From Salvia splendens (lineage: Eukaryota; Streptophyta; Magnoliopsida; Lamiales; Lamiaceae), in contig NC_056033.1 in NCBI RefSeq assembly GCF_004379255.2, positions 7,048,172-7,112,171 on the forward strand: a stretch of DNA of 64,000 nucleotides. Reading direction: 5' to 3'. The notes under the pieces were generated by a model. That model saw only the letters and a program-made list of their open reading frames with translations, was not told the DNA's origin and ran no database searches. Shown piece after piece: positions 1 to 12,333 of the stretch; within the stretch, counting starts at the first letter, position 1, and every line of letters starts with the position of its first letter. The position numbers were made by a program, and so were the translations under genes.

Positions 1-882
1 AAATTTCAACGGTAATATTACCGTTTTTAAACGGTAAAAAAAATCCATTTTTTCTGTTTATATTCTATAAATACTCCTGCTCTTTCATTTTACACACAAA
101 CACATTATCCCTCATCTTTTTTTCTTCTCATCACTATCATATCATCTCTTTTTCCTCTCCAATTCTTCTCCCAAATTTAATTCATTCATGGATCCATTTG
201 AGCAAATGCGTCGAATAATGGAAGAATCGCTAGAAGAAGAGCGACGTAGGGAGGAGGAGGCCGCCGCGGCACATCAAAAGCGACCCCGAAAATACATACA
301 TCGTGACCGGGAGGAAGCCGCCGCAAAGTTAGTACAAGATTACTTTTGTGAGAACCCGGTATGGGGAGATATCTACTTCCTCGTCGTTTCCGCATGCGGC
401 GGGAGTTATTTCTGCATATCGCAATACATTGACGGCCCGGAAAGAGTACTTCCAAGAAGGGTTCGACGCTACTGGTCGTCCCAGTCTCACGACGCTGCAG
501 AAATGTACTTCAGAAATTTGGCAACCGTTAGACGATCACCGCATCACTTTCCATGATTATGCAGATTTCTATAAATTGTGATATTATGATTTCAATTATG
601 TATTTTTCGTATTTTCGGATGTTGTAATTTTCGTGATTTTTAATGATTTTATGAATTGTTAGTATTAATTTAATATTTCACTGAAATATTAATTGAATTT
701 GTTAGAAATAAAAATAAAAAATGAAATTGAATGAATAGTTAAGGGATGAGATGGTTAAGAGATGGATTAATGCATGTGTTGTCTCTTAGTTAAAAGATGG
801 GGTAAAAAGTACAGTGAGACCCATGAATAGTGAAGGGATGAGACGGTTAGGAGGCGGTATTGAGACACGGATGTGGATGGCT
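1..882 (+). mobile_element. PIF/Harbinger element remnant (left end outside window)
   Basis: The block starts before the window, holds a transposase fragment at 188-585, then an AT-rich tail, and ends near 871-882 in a GGATGTGGATGGC-like sequence. That end resembles the GGCCATCCACA-type inverted terminus of plant PIF/Harbinger elements when read on the other strand. A TATA-like stretch (about 60-75) and a pyrimidine-rich leader precede the fragment, as expected for the transposase promoter. The left terminus and target duplication cannot be checked here. Confidence 0.6.
188..585 (+). pseudogene. HARBI1-like transposase, N-terminal fragment, frameshifted
   Basis: The first frame (188 to about 350) gives an acidic, Glu/Arg-rich N-terminus starting MDPFEQMRRIMEESLEEE, then KLVQDYFCENPV, which I recognise from plant PIF/Harbinger nucleases. 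After about position 350 the family sequence jumps frame: ISQYIDG lies in the first frame and EYFQEGFDATGRPSLTTLQ in the next. The catalytic DDE part is missing, because the match ends near 545 and a stop follows. It is a dead fragment. Deletion during formation of a non-autonomous copy is the likely cause. Confidence 0.65.
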
Positions 883-941
883 GAATGTAGTGTCGTATTC
901 CAACAATAAGTAATAGTTATTATTAGTATTATTATTATAAT

Positions 942-1168
942 ACTCCTTCCGTCCCCAAATAATATGCATTTTTGGGACGACATTGATTTTAATGTAAAAT
1001 TGATAGAGTAAGGGAGATGTAGAGAGAAAAGGTAATTAAAGTATTGTTAATGAAGAATAAGTCTCATCTTATTAGAGAGAAAAGACTTTCCAAAATTAGA
1101 AAGTGCATATTCTTGTGGGACGGACTAAAAAGGAATGAGTGCATATTCTTGTGGGACGAAGAGAGTAA
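942..1168. mobile_element. Stowaway-like MITE
   Basis: It begins with TACTCCTTCCGTCCCC and ends with the inverse GGGACGAAGAGAGTA, flanked by TA, which fits the CTCCCTCCGTCCC termini of plant Tc1/mariner MITEs. A copy of the right-hand end is duplicated inside (about 1100-1160), so this may be a composite right end. It has no coding capacity. Confidence 0.7.
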
Positions 1169-1175
1169 TAAATAA

Positions 1176-1641
1176 TACTTCCTCGGTCCAAAAAGTATAT
1201 GCACTATTTCTTTTTTAGTCCGTTTCATAAGAGTATGCACTTTCTAAATTTGAAAACTTTTTTTTCTCTCTAATGAGGTGTGACCTATTCTACACTAATA
1301 CTCCATCCGTCCCCAAAGAGTATGAACTTTGGGTTCGGTGAGTTTTAATGTATTATTGGTATTAAAGTAAGAGAGATGTCGATACATAAAGTTTTATAAG
1401 TATTGTTAGTGGAAAATGAGCCCCACCTCATTAGAGAGAAGAGAGTTTCCAAAATGGAATGTTCATACTCTTTAGGGACTAATGAAAAAGGAAATATGAC
1501 ATACTCTTCAGGGACAGAGGGAGTAATTACTTTTTCTTTTTACCTCTCTCTTACTTTACCAATTGTGCATTAAAATCTGTACCCAACTAAAAATGCATAC
1601 TCTTGTAGAACATACTCTTGTAGAACCGAAGAGGGAGTACT
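1176..1641. mobile_element. Stowaway-like MITE, outer element of a nested pair
   Basis: The left end reads TACTTCCTCGGTCC and the right end reads ACCGAAGAGGGAGTA. The two halves (about 1176-1299 and 1528-1641) are inverted relatives of each other and share subterminal ATGCATACTCTTGT-type sequence. They are separated by a second complete element at 1300-1527. Confidence 0.65.
1300..1527. mobile_element. Stowaway-like MITE inserted in another MITE
   Basis: Inverted ends CTCCATCCGTCCCCAAAGAG and CAGGGACAGAGGGAGTA face each other, with TA on both sides. About 228 bp long, without coding sequence. It interrupts the older element around it. Confidence 0.7.
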
Positions 1642-1879
1642 AAATAATAATAATACAAATGGCTAGAAAACTGTCTATGTTTGGTCAATTTTTTTTATCA
1701 CTCCTGCATTTTCAGAAATGATTGATTATATCATGACTGTTAAAGGTTCTCAATTGTTCCATTGTGAAAAAATTTGGCGTAACACGTGTCTGAGTTTATT
1801 GACGTGATGCACATAAAAACTAAAATGTTAAACTAAGTGAAATGAAAGATGTTTAAATAGTCAGACAATTTGTTGAAAT

Positions 1880-2086
1880 CTCCCTCCGTCTCTAAAGATT
1901 AAAGAATATACATTTTAGGTTTGACACGAGTTTTAATACAAATTGGTAAAGAGAATTGTAGAGAGAAAAAGTAATTAAAATATTGTTAGTAGAGAATGTG
2001 TCTCATCTTATTAGAAAATGCATATTCTTATGAGACGAATTAAAAGATAAAGAATGTATATTTTTGTGGGACAGGGGAGGAAGTAT
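1880..2086. mobile_element. Stowaway-like MITE
   Basis: The left end TCCCTCCGTCTC and the right end GGGACAGGGGAGGAAGTA are inverted relatives. The inside has the GAGAGAAAAAGTAATTAAA core seen in the other copies at the start of this window. Confidence 0.6.
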
Positions 2087-2439
2087 TATTTTTCAAAATA
2101 GAATTCAAGGAAAAGGTAAGTCGTTTAATTACAGATAGATGGAGTAAATATATAGGGCAATGCCGGAAATATTGCGTTAATTATACACCAAAAATATTAA
2201 AGAAGTCTTTAGTTTTAAGAGGTACTACCAATTAAATTAAATTATTGTATAACGTGTATAGGACATGTAATCCACTTGTGGTCAATCCACTCTGTATACT
2301 CAATTAATTAATTACATTACATTAAATTAACTCAGAGCACGCGTTGCATTTGGTTTTGTTTATGCAACCAGAAAATGGCATTTTACTAGTATTTTATAGA
2401 TTTATACCTATCCAATATACTGTACTACGTCCATAAAAA

Positions 2440-2695
2440 ATACTCCCTCTGATTCCTCGTAGATGAGGCGAAACTTTTGGGCACGGAGTTTAAGAAAGGA
2501 ATGTTGAGTGAGTTAAATAAATAGATAAAAAAGTAAGAGAGGCAAAAAAGTAGAGAGAATAAAGTAAAAAGTGAATAAAGTAGAGAGAATAAAGTAAGAA
2601 AGAGAAAAAAGTTACTTTATATGGAAATGACTCAACTATGAGGGAACTTTTTGAAATGAAAAAATTACTCAACTATAAGGGAACAGAGGGAGTAG
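2440..2695. mobile_element. Stowaway-like MITE
   Basis: Left end TACTCCCTCTGATTCC, right end GGGAACAGAGGGAGTA. The internal purine-rich AATAAAGTAGAGAG repeats and the GGGCACGGAGTTTAAG motif are shared with the copy in the MAGATAMA3 intron at 52.1 kb. Confidence 0.7.
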
Positions 2696-2956
2696 ACCAG
2701 TTTCATTATTTTGGACCGTCCATCAAAATTAGATCAATTTTTTTAAATATGGAAAGTTTTAAACATTTAAATATAATACTAATAATAAGGACTTCACAAT
2801 CCACTAACACTACTTTTCTCTTATCTTTTTCCCCCTCTATTACCTTCCTATTTGAACATTAAAATCCATGTTATACATGACTTGTATATTTTTGGTGGAC
2901 GAAGGTAGTTTTTATCATTGCGATTAAATGCATGATGTGGTGTCGTATCTCGTATC

Positions 2957-2987
<31 letters not shown>

Positions 2988-2988
2988 G
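2957..2988. repeat. (AAT)n microsatellite
   Basis: About ten to eleven uninterrupted AAT units lie upstream of the proteasome gene. A simple repeat of this kind is expected to vary in length between individuals. Confidence 0.9.
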
Positions 2989-3284
2989 ATAAATTCTGGA
3001 CTTGGAGGAAAAAAAAGAGTTTTAGTAAATTATCTTATTGGATATTTCACGAAAAACAAATTAAAATATTAGGCCCACTTAAAAGGCCCAAAGGTAGCCC
3101 ATGACATGAACCAATACTCCGAGCCGGGTCGGGCGATTGAAACGGTCGGCCTCGGAGTGTCCCCTCTCTCAAGCAATCGCGCTCCAAAAGAAGCTAAAAT
3201 CTCTTCTCTAATCCCTCAAATTCACACACACACACAAAGTAATGCGAAGAAAAGCTTTGGCATTTGATCATTTTCTGCATCTAA

Positions 3285-5643
3285 ATGTCGGTAAGTGTTC
3301 GAATTTTGGTAGCGGCGTTGTTGACAACCCTATATTCGCTTCGCCCCCATTTTCTGTATGTGATTTGTTGAGTTGGATGAATTTACGCGGCAATAATTGC
3401 AGATCTTTGAGTATAATGGGAGCGCCCTGGTGGCGATGGTGGGGAAGAACTGCTTCGCGATTGCCAGCGACCGGAGGCTCGGCGTGCAGCTGCAGACGAT
3501 CGCCACCGACTTTCAGAAGATTTACAGGATCCACCATACGCTCTTCATCGGTCTTGCTGGCCTCGCTACTGATACGCAAACTCTGTAAGCTGATGTAGTT
3601 TATGAATTTCTTACCAGCGCTGATCAATTTTGGTTAGGGATGAAAATTCTTTGCGTTTTTTGCTTTTCAACACAGGCTATAAAATATGAATGGAATATAT
3701 GTGAGAGTGAGGTGCTCAGAATGATACTCCACTAATAACATTTGCTACAGTCTATAGCTCCCTTGCAGAAAAAGAGAATGATTTTGACAATGCATGTGTC
3801 TTTTACTGGTGATTGTACAAATTATGAACATAAAGACTCATAGCCATTGCTTAGCAACTCATGGATGCAAAATTGGGAGAAAATGTACATGCACTATTTC
3901 AGAAACCTTATATTAAATGTCGAAGAAACACCCCACATGCCTCTTCATTGCCAGCATTGAGTGCCATTTATATGTCTTACTGTCCAGAATTTTTGTTGAG
4001 GGATAGTATTAAACAAAAATGTTTCTAGTTTTAACGCATGTGAAGATAGCCCTTGGTACTTTGGTTATACATGTTTATAATGTATATGCATGGTTATTTT
4101 TTTCCATAGTTCGTAATCTGGCATATTATTTTGTGTTTCGGTTGAATCCACTTGAAGGTATCAGAGGCTTGTATTCCGACACAAGTTATATCATCTTAGG
4201 GAAGAGAGGGACATGAAGCCTGAAACATTTGCTAGCCTCGTATCTGCAGTTCTCTATGAGAAAAGGTACATAAGACTATTCCAGAGTTTATGTCTAGTGT
4301 GGTTTGAACTGATATTATCCACAGCTGTTTCAGAGATCATGTTGTTGTCTTCGGTAAATGTAGATGCAGGCAACTTTTGATTTAGATTCAATAATTCAAT
4401 GACTTCAATCCGATAACTCCCATTACCACCTCTAGTTATACAATTTCTGTGTGGAGGGCTTAAGTTGTATATTTTGTTTTGTAGTTGAAAATGTGTTACC
4501 CTTGAAAATTTATATTCGGCTCTTTAATTTGTGGACTTGGAGGTGGCATACTTGTCAAAGAAAAGGTTTGCATATCTATTTCTTTTTATTTGGTTCAGAT
4601 TTGGTCCATACTTTTGCCAACCTGTTATTGCTGGATTGGGAGATGATGACAAACCCTTCATTTGCACCATGGATTCCATTGGAGCAAAGTACGCCAAACT
4701 CCTTTTCTTCATCTTCTTATCATTTCATTTTCTTTGCTAACGAGATTTTTTCAAACTGTGGCCGCCTAACTATCATGCCATTATGATTTGATGGATCTTC
4801 CCTTTATATTGCAAGTGATGTAGAAACTATAGCTCAATGTGAAAATATGGTGGCATTTCAATTCTTTGAAAGTAATTGAGGCTTAATATATATGAATAAC
4901 TAAGTTTCTTCTTCAAATGAGACGGAGATTGGAAATCTTTTAACAACTTCTCGTATAGTCTGAAGAAAATACCACTTTGATGCTCGTTGAGAGGTTGTTA
5001 ATATTTGCTCTTTTATATTTTTACTCAGTTACTACTAGTGGTACTATATGCCCTCCATCTTTTTGAGTAATGCTTATCCAGGGATATTATCATTTCCTTC
5101 TTTCTTTTAACTCTTATCTTTCCATATGAATGCAGGGAACTTGCCAAAGATTTTGTTGTCGCTGGAACTGCATCTGAATCACTCTATGGTGCCTGCGAAT
5201 CAATGTTCAAACCTGACATGGTTTGTTACTATACTTGATGCTGCTTATATCTGAATAATTAGCTTTAGTCGTTTAAATCAGAGAATGAATACTTTTTGGT
5301 GCTTAAAAACAAGTTCTGCTGAGTCTCGTGTTATACAAATGAAAGGAATTTATGCTTCCTGGGATCCACATGTTAAACTTTAATTTTATACCGAAATTCA
5401 GGAAGCTGAGGAATTGTTCGAGACCATCTCACAAGCTCTGATATCGTCAGTAGACCGTGACTGTTTGAGTGGCTGGGGAGGACATGTTTACCTTGTGTAA
5501 GTATTTTTCTGATGAAATCTCATTCTTTCAAGCCTCTTTTGAGTAATTTCAATCAGAACCTTAAATGTTTGAATGAATTGTATAATTGCAACAGCACACC
5601 GACTGAAGTTACAGAGAGAATTCTCAAGGGAAGAATGGATTGA
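3285..5643 (+). CDS. PBC: 20S proteasome subunit beta type-3
   Basis: Structural beta-3 subunit of the 20S proteasome core, in cytosol and nucleus. It sits in the beta ring but, as in all beta-3 subunits, has no catalytic N-terminal threonine and no propeptide. Exons: 3285-3290, 3403-3584, 4158-4265, 4599-4688, 5136-5220, 5402-5496, 5595-5643. They sum to 615 nt, giving 204 residues, as in Arabidopsis PBC1/PBC2. The first coding exon is only ATG-TCG before GTAAGT; splicing yields the expected start MSIFEYNGS. Recognised blocks are [67 protein letters not shown] and the C-terminus ILKGRMD. All introns are GT-AG. The longer open frame from 3242 reads through the first intron and is not used. 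Plants often have two copies (PBC1, PBC2); which one this is cannot be told from the protein. Confidence 0.95.
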
Positions 5644-6262
5644 TATTTCTTTGGAGCACAAGACTTCTAGGCTATGTACTTTTTTCTAATAGTGGCTTGC
5701 TTCTGTTGATGGGACAATCCATTTATTGTTGGTGATTTCATGCCTTATTCTAAACTTTTTCCTTGTCTCAAAACATATCATTATCAATGTGGAGATTTTA
5801 AACAGGCCGCCATATTTGTGTCGTGATTTATGCATTTCACATCTTTTAATTCTCAAGTGTGCATGTCAATTTTATTCACTATCTGTTCCAGAAATGTCAT
5901 ACTGTACAATATATCGCAATGGTGTAATAAAATACCATGATGTTGAAACGTCGTGATATATCGTATTTTTGAAATCTGGTACACCATACCTTATGTTGTA
6001 TTGAATTTTGGTATGGTATGCTGAAATATCGTGATGTTATTGCATACTGAAAATAATTGAATATGATTTCAAAGTATCTACACAATCAAATTGATTATTA
6101 ATTGATAAATGATTAATTTAATTAATGTTATACAATTAGTATATATTTAGAATGGTATGGAATTTTGATATATTGTGATACGCAAAAAATCATACGGTTA
6201 ACTTACCAGCGTATTCTTACAAGTATTATACCATATCAAAATACATGGTATGCACAAAATTA
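5644..6262. other. Intergenic stretch with degenerate repeat
   Basis: After the proteasome stop this holds a probable 3' UTR, then an AT-rich block (about 5890-6245). In that block phrases like ATATCGTGAT and TTTGGTATGGTAT recur in both orientations. It may be an old MITE, but I cannot define its ends. No gene is visible. Confidence 0.4.
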
Positions 6263-6491
6263 ATTACTCTCTCTGTTCCATGGTAGTTGAGTCATTTAAT
6301 TTTCTACCCTCATTTTGGAAAAATAACAACAAATAGTCAAAGTGGAGAAAAAATAAAATACGAAAGAAAATAATGTAAAGAAGAGTCTTTATCTACATTA
6401 TTCTCTCTTATTTTACTATTTTTCTCTACTTTAACTATTTATTATCATTTTTCTAAAACGATAGTTGAACCCGTTTTTGGTACGGACGGTA
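6263..6491. mobile_element. Stowaway-like MITE
   Basis: Left end TACTCTCTCTGTTCCATGG with GTAGTTGAGTCATTT; right end an inverted, weaker GATAGTTGAACCCG then GGTACGGACGGTA. The middle is a long inverted repeat around TTATTCTCTCTTATTTTA. The right terminus is less well kept than in other copies. Confidence 0.5.
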
Positions 6492-6898
6492 AATTTGGTA
6501 ATACGGGTATTTAGTTCAAAGTTTTAAACAAATAGCTGAAGTCTGAACCCGTTTTCTGGTTGTAGATTATCAACGGCACGAGATGCATTAATTGAAAATT
6601 ATGAAGAAATATTACATACAACAGGATAGTGTGCAACTGTTTAGATTAAAATACAAAAAAATATTTTAAAAAAATTAAGATCAAATTGTGAGGAGCAGCA
6701 AGTTTTGTCTATCCTAATTAATAGTTAGTGTTTATCAAACTTTAAATATGAATCAGGAAGTTCTAGCTAAGGATTGATTACTAAATTCTATTGAAACCTT
6801 AATACATCAGTCATTATAGCTATCATTTTTAAGTTGAGTTTATTGCATGATCCAATGTACAAGACCTCAAGTCTTGCAAGGTTTCTACGAAAACCATT

Positions 6899-9842
6899 TT
6901 AGACCTTTGCTGCTGCTGCAGCTTCCTTGATTTGCTCGATGGTGAAAACACCGAAGAAATCATCATCAGAGACGGCATTTACTACCGCGAACGCAACGTC
7001 GTCTACACTGACAGGGGGAGCCAACAGGAGATCGGAGGCAGGCAGAGAGTTCAAAGGTCTGGTAAAATTCTGTACAGCGTTGAGAAGTTTCTCCACTGGC
7101 TCCCCAATCAAGTCCAGGGGAATCTCGAGACCATCGACCTTTCGTTTCCCATATATGAACCCAGGTCTGAAAACAATGCCTGCCCAAGTTCCATTATAGA
7201 TCATCAATTTTGTATTGTCCAAGCTGTTGTGATAAATAATAAAGGAGAGTCTGCAAGTACCTGAAGCTGGATACTTGGACAGAACCTCAGATTCAGCTTT
7301 CCTTTTCCCATTGAAGTAACCGTTCGATAGTAGAAAGGATGGTAAATTGTAATCATGAACCGAGATCAATATGAACTTGGGAATACCTGTGTGGAGATGA
7401 AAGTAAACTGATCAATATTGATACCAGGTAAACTGAAAACGGCTTGACTAGCTGATATGCCGATTGGATATCTTCTTCTTAAGTTCGCTAGGAAATGAGA
7501 ACATCAAAAAAAGAGAGAAAGCAAAACGAGCAAGCAGACTCGAGGTGACTTCCCAAGCAGACTTAGTATGGATTTATTGGGATAAGTATATTGACAACTA
7601 AATAAATATGAACAAATAAGCTGATTGCATTAACTCAAACCACCAAAGAATGTGACACAGCACAGGCATAATCAAGGCCATGATAGAATAAAGTAATAGT
7701 AATATATGAATCACAATATAGTCAAGATAAAGCATTTGGGTTGATTAATATATTAGCATTTTGATGACGGTGGCATGGTCCTGAACTTAGTTAGCTCAGT
7801 AAGCAGAGAAGATAGATTGTATGCTACCATTGTCCAGACAATCGCAATCAGCTCGGAATAAACAGCATAGATATCAACATGATGTCGACTCAGTAAAGAC
7901 ATGTTCCTAGTACCCCCCCCCCCAATATAACATTAAACTTTTGGTTATTGTTTTCATAATGCACTCTCATGCCAGGGGTGCTCTGCTTACGAAAGGCAAA
8001 GGGATAGGTAATGGTGCACTCATAATGGAAAAACAATATAAATATACTTCCACATTGAAATACAAAGGAATGAGAAATTCCACACAACTACTCAATCACA
8101 ATAGAAATTACACCAGTCTCTCTACCATATTTAGTTGGATAAAAATCATAATATGAAAGGCATGAATACTCACCAAACTCTTTAGCAGTATTTACTGCTA
8201 CTATATTAGCCTCGCCATTGATCCTTTGCATCTGTTCCTCACTGCCAAAACCTCCAAGTGTTGAAACAACTGTTGTAGCACCAGGAAGCACTTCATCCCA
8301 ATTTGCATAAAAAACATCCCCTGAAAATCAACAATCATTTTCATTGCTTAGTTGGAAGGTTGTGAGAGGTCGGTGAGCTGTTACTACGCCGTATTTGGTT
8401 TTATTAGGATACAAGCCGTATTTGGTTTTATTAGGATACAAACAAAACACAAATATGCGCATAGAAGAGAAAGAGGTAGAAATGAATATACAATCATCGC
8501 ATTTATACTTATTCAATTCTGGTTCTAATCAAGTCCTTGTTTTTATTGATTCAATTATCCTTTACTGAGAGTTTGAAGGGGGATTATGAAACTTTTAAAA
8601 CATAATCATTTAAAGATCACTATATCTATCACACGCGCATAATTGACATTTGAATGATCAAACTGCACTCAATATCAGTCGAAGCCGCATAAAAAAAAAG
8701 AAGAACCTGCCTGTCAGCCAAGTGACCTGATCTACCCATGCATCCGAGTAAGATGGTCGGCCTGACCTGTTAACAAGTAAAGTTCATAATTTATCAGTGG
8801 ATACCATCCAGAGGAACCAATAACTTTCAGTCTGATCAGTAACATATTTTTTTATGAGAATCCATAGGACTTTACTGCCACATGAGAGATGAAACATTAT
8901 TCAAATTATTCAAGCAACAATCGTGCACCTGCTAAGACTAATGACCTCGATACCCTTTGATACTGCAGCTTTACATATTGCTGAACCCACGAAGCCACTG
9001 CCACCTAAAACTACAACCTGGTCACTAAACAAGTGATGATTAGCTCACGAATCTACATAAGCTGCATGTAACAAATAATCAACATAAATCTTGACAACAT
9101 ACTCGCTCAGTCTTAACATCAGCGACAACATCAATAGTACCGACATTGGACTCCTCTCTAATGCCAGAGCCAGTGTAACTGCACTTTATACCAACCCTGT
9201 GTGATCTACGAAAGAAGAATAGATCTTTAAAAAAGTGGAGTGTAAAATAGTTGAAATCGAGATAACTCACTCCGCACCACCCTCTTCTCAATAGTGCAAC
9301 CTATTCAAATGAAACTACAATTACTTATCATTACGACAAACAAAGAATACAACTACAATATCATTAAGCTATTATATAGGTCTTTATTGTAAAATTTAAA
9401 AATAATTGCCACTAATTAGTAGCAGAGCTTTAACATCATAGTAATTCTGAAGCAGCACATAGGAGCAGTTTTATACTTCCATTGCAAAGCATTCCACATA
9501 TAAAAGTATATAGCAACATATTCAGCAAATCAATTTGCCTAATTTCTGAAAGCTCAAAATTAGGCATTTTAAGTTAACTCATCCCAAACATTATAAATAT
9601 CACCACGCATCAGCTAGAAAGGAAAACCATGTAAACATATAATTTAGCCACCAAGCTTAGCCCCAAATATAAATAAACAAACAAACAATCTATTGAGCAA
9701 TACACATACAACTCGAGAATACCTACCGGCGGCAAGAGAAGCCGATGAAACGTGGCTTGGCGGAAAAGGGGGAAAATAGGGGTGTAGTCGACTGTGAAGT
9801 AGCTGCGGAAATGGAGGAGGCGATGCAGGAAATTGACGCCAT
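6899..9842 (-). CDS. Chloroplast atypical SDR (NAD(P)-binding Rossmann fold), At1g32220-like
   Basis: Seven exons read leftward: 9842-9727, 9196-9103, 9017-8929, 8766-8711, 8320-8174, 7386-7261, 7179-6899. They sum to 909 nt, giving 302 residues (the Arabidopsis relative is about 296). The first 39 residues are rich in Ser/Thr and hydroxylated residues with few acids, fitting a chloroplast transit peptide. VVVLGGSGFVGSAICKA is the GxxGxxG dinucleotide-binding loop. Later come VVSTLGGFGSEEQM, HDYNLPSF, a YFNGK match to the SDR YxxxK pattern, and RPGFIYGKRKVDG. The C-terminus is FTIEQIKEAAAAAKV. The Arabidopsis homologue is found with plastoglobules; its substrate is not known to me. The fourth intron appears to start with GC, not GT (8710-8709). 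The start at 9842 is the only ATG that gives the transit peptide. Confidence 0.88.
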
Positions 9843-11278
9843 CTCTACCAAGCCGAATTGCGTCTGAAATTATTCCCCTTTTATGCTGATGCAATTGAAT
9901 GAATTTGTCGTGACCGATCAATCACCAGATTTTGAGGGGGAGTAGCTTCATGGGAATTGGGGAGAGGAGAGGAGTGGCTCACTGCTGTGCTAATTCACAC
10001 TCATCTAATTTTTAATTATTTATTCAAGATTTTATTTTGATTTTTATTTTTATTTTTATGGACAAAGATATTACGTGTCGACAGCCTAATTCTGGTAGTT
10101 TTTATGCTAACTTTTTCTATATTTTCAAGTAGATATTTTTGTTGAATTTAAATCGAAATGGTGCTACGAATATATATCAAATTTCTATATTTTCAAGTTG
10201 ACATATATTTATAGTATTTTTTATATTAAAATGTATTATGTTATTTTTCAAGGGTTATTTGAAAATACTCATTTTCATAATTGTTTCTATATAAAATGAT
10301 ACAGTATTAATTTTCTTAGTTCTTTATGTTCAACTTCAAAATTTTGAATAAACCCATACTATTTCATAACTTATGGAAAAAATTAATTTGTATCCTTCCT
10401 AAACCAGAATCGATATTTTAATGTATACATTTATCATTTTGGGTTATAATGTGTAATATTAATCTCAGAAATTTTTAGTACTAAAAGAATATTGGAGTGT
10501 TTACCAAAATTAAATGCATAGTCCTCACAAGTGACAACACAAAATATATACTACTCCATAATTGGGCCCACATTAAATGAAACAGACTAAAATAACTAAT
10601 AGTGGTAATTGGGCCTGGGTTGAGTTTAATGCATTATCAAAACAATTACTCCCATGAGTCCCATCCCATCCCAAGTTATTGAAATGTTTATTCTAAGTTT
10701 GGAATTTAAGAAAATTATGTAATCCACATTATTAAATTACGTAGGATAGCAAATATTGCTAATTGTATATTTCTTAACAATTATTTTGTGTTTGGTTGGT
10801 TGGATATTATGAATTATTTCGAGCTCACAGTGCCCGAGCGCGCGGTAACGTGAATGTTAAGAATTCAAGACACATATGCTTGCCCCTGACTTGCTCCTTT
10901 AAATATTTCGACAACCCAATAAGCCCAACAAGAAATGGAACAATAAAAGTGGCGGAGAAGGAAGAAGATGAAGATGAAGGTGTTATGATTTAGATAGATG
11001 CTTGGAACATATAGACCTTCTACAAAACAATGAAGACAACCAAAGACAACTTTCACCAAAGTCCGACAATAGATTGAAATGCAAACACAAGGAATTTTGG
11101 ATAAACCTTCAAAGATAAAGGGGGTGCTCAAATTTGGAGCTTTATTCTTACAATATCATTCAGAGCTGGTTCAAATAAACCCTAGCAAGAGTATTAATAC
11201 TATGAGCTTAAGAAGAGTAAAACAAAATATAAACGGGAAGTCAAAAAGTTGCTCCGTAAAAAATGCCCCATTATAATT
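9843..11278. other. Gene-free AT-rich DNA
   Basis: Upstream of the SDR start lies a plausible promoter and 5' UTR (to about 10000), then AT-rich DNA. Short open frames near 10796-11276 have no family features and run across low-complexity sequence. From about 11000 on it looks like the edge of an old retroelement. Confidence 0.5.
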
Positions 11279-11372
11279 CGCCCAGTCGGGCAAAGTCTCT
11301 AGACTTCAAACTTCAAAACAGTCAACAACGCCCGGTCGGGCATTTTGCTTCTTGGAATTCGCCCGGTCGCAC
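11279..11372. repeat. Cluster of GCCC(G/A)GTCGGGC palindrome-like motifs
   Basis: Three copies of a CG-rich near-palindrome (about 11279, 11329 and 11360) stand out in AT-rich DNA. Related ACCCGG(C/T)CGGGT motifs recur at 26.9 kb inside a gypsy-LTR-like block, so this is probably also an old LTR fragment. Ends are not clear. Confidence 0.5.
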
Positions 11373-11838
11373 ATTTCTTTTTGGGCTGCGCTACTTTCGT
11401 AAAACGACCATAACTTCCTAATCCAGGATCCAATTGAGGTGTGCAAGGTGCTCACATGAAACTCTTTCGACGATGAAGACAATGGTGGTCTAAGGAGAGC
11501 ATTTGAACTTTATCTTCATAGGAAAATTCTAGTTTGAATAAGACCGCCAAATCCGATTTGGCTCCCTGTTATGTCTCCACCTTATTTTCGGACTCCAATC
11601 AACTCATGACCCTCGATGTCGTGGTAATCTATGATGTTGAATACCTGGATTCACATCACGCGGGAGTCCATCTCATGAATTAATTGTGGATTTAACATTT
11701 GCATCAAGATTGTAAGCATAGCTTTCGATGCTACCTTATTCCTTGATTTCAATTTCATTTCCATGGTGGAAGTGACCACAATCGATTTGACCAATATATT
11801 CTACAATTGCAATTCATTGATAAAGTCCAACTTGTACG

Positions 11839-12333
11839 TGTTAGTTATTTGGCTGATCAAGAAGAAGAGGCCAAGAGCTAGCAAATGAAACTAGTCGTTG
11901 GGAGCTGAGTTTCAAATTCTGTTGAAGGCAGTTACAACAACTCGAGCTCAGTTGGAGCTGAGCGTGAGTCTTGAGGGTGTAACCCTCGCACACACACACA
12001 TACATACATACATACATACAAATAGATGGTGTGTGTGAGTCGAGAGATCAGAAGAAGAAAAATCAGCCGAGAAAGACAGAGAGCAAAAGAGAAAAGAGAG
12101 TTTCATCTATGTTGAGTGATCTGGTTTCTGTTGTTGTATCATAGAGAGTTTTATTCATGAGAGATGAATGTTCTCATTGCTTAGTCTAGAGCTAGGTCTA
12201 CGTTTTGTAATTCTTTCCTCACATCAATTCAATACGAAATCCCCATTTCCATCCGTGGACGTAGGCTTCGGCTGAACCACGTTATTTCTTGGTGTTCTTG
12301 TGTGTTTTTGCTTAAGTGTTCGTGTATTTCACG
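11839..12333 (+). repeat. 5' LTR of first copia element
   Basis: It starts TGTTAGTTATTTGGCTG and ends TATTTCACG, where the partner ends TTTCACA. It carries a (CA)n/(TACA)n tract near 11990-12020 that is shorter in the 3' LTR. This accounts for most of the length difference (495 versus 482 bp). Confidence 0.85.

Noticed and set aside
3242..3598. Longer open frame starting MRRKALAFDHF at the proteasome gene
   Set aside because: It is in another frame and reads across the first intron; the spliced model gives the exact family N-terminus.
5890..6245. Possible complete MITE with ATATCG-type inverted repeats
   Set aside because: Repeats point both ways but no consistent ends or target duplication could be set.
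7911..7923. Run of C bases in an SDR intron
   Set aside because: It is only a homopolymer and is prone to sequencing error.
9610..9921. Long minus-strand frame over the SDR first exon
   Set aside because: It is another frame of the same region; only ATG 9842 leads to a transit peptide that splices in frame.
11991..12020. CA/TACA tract as a possible regulatory element
   Set aside because: It is a simple microsatellite whose length differs between the two LTRs.
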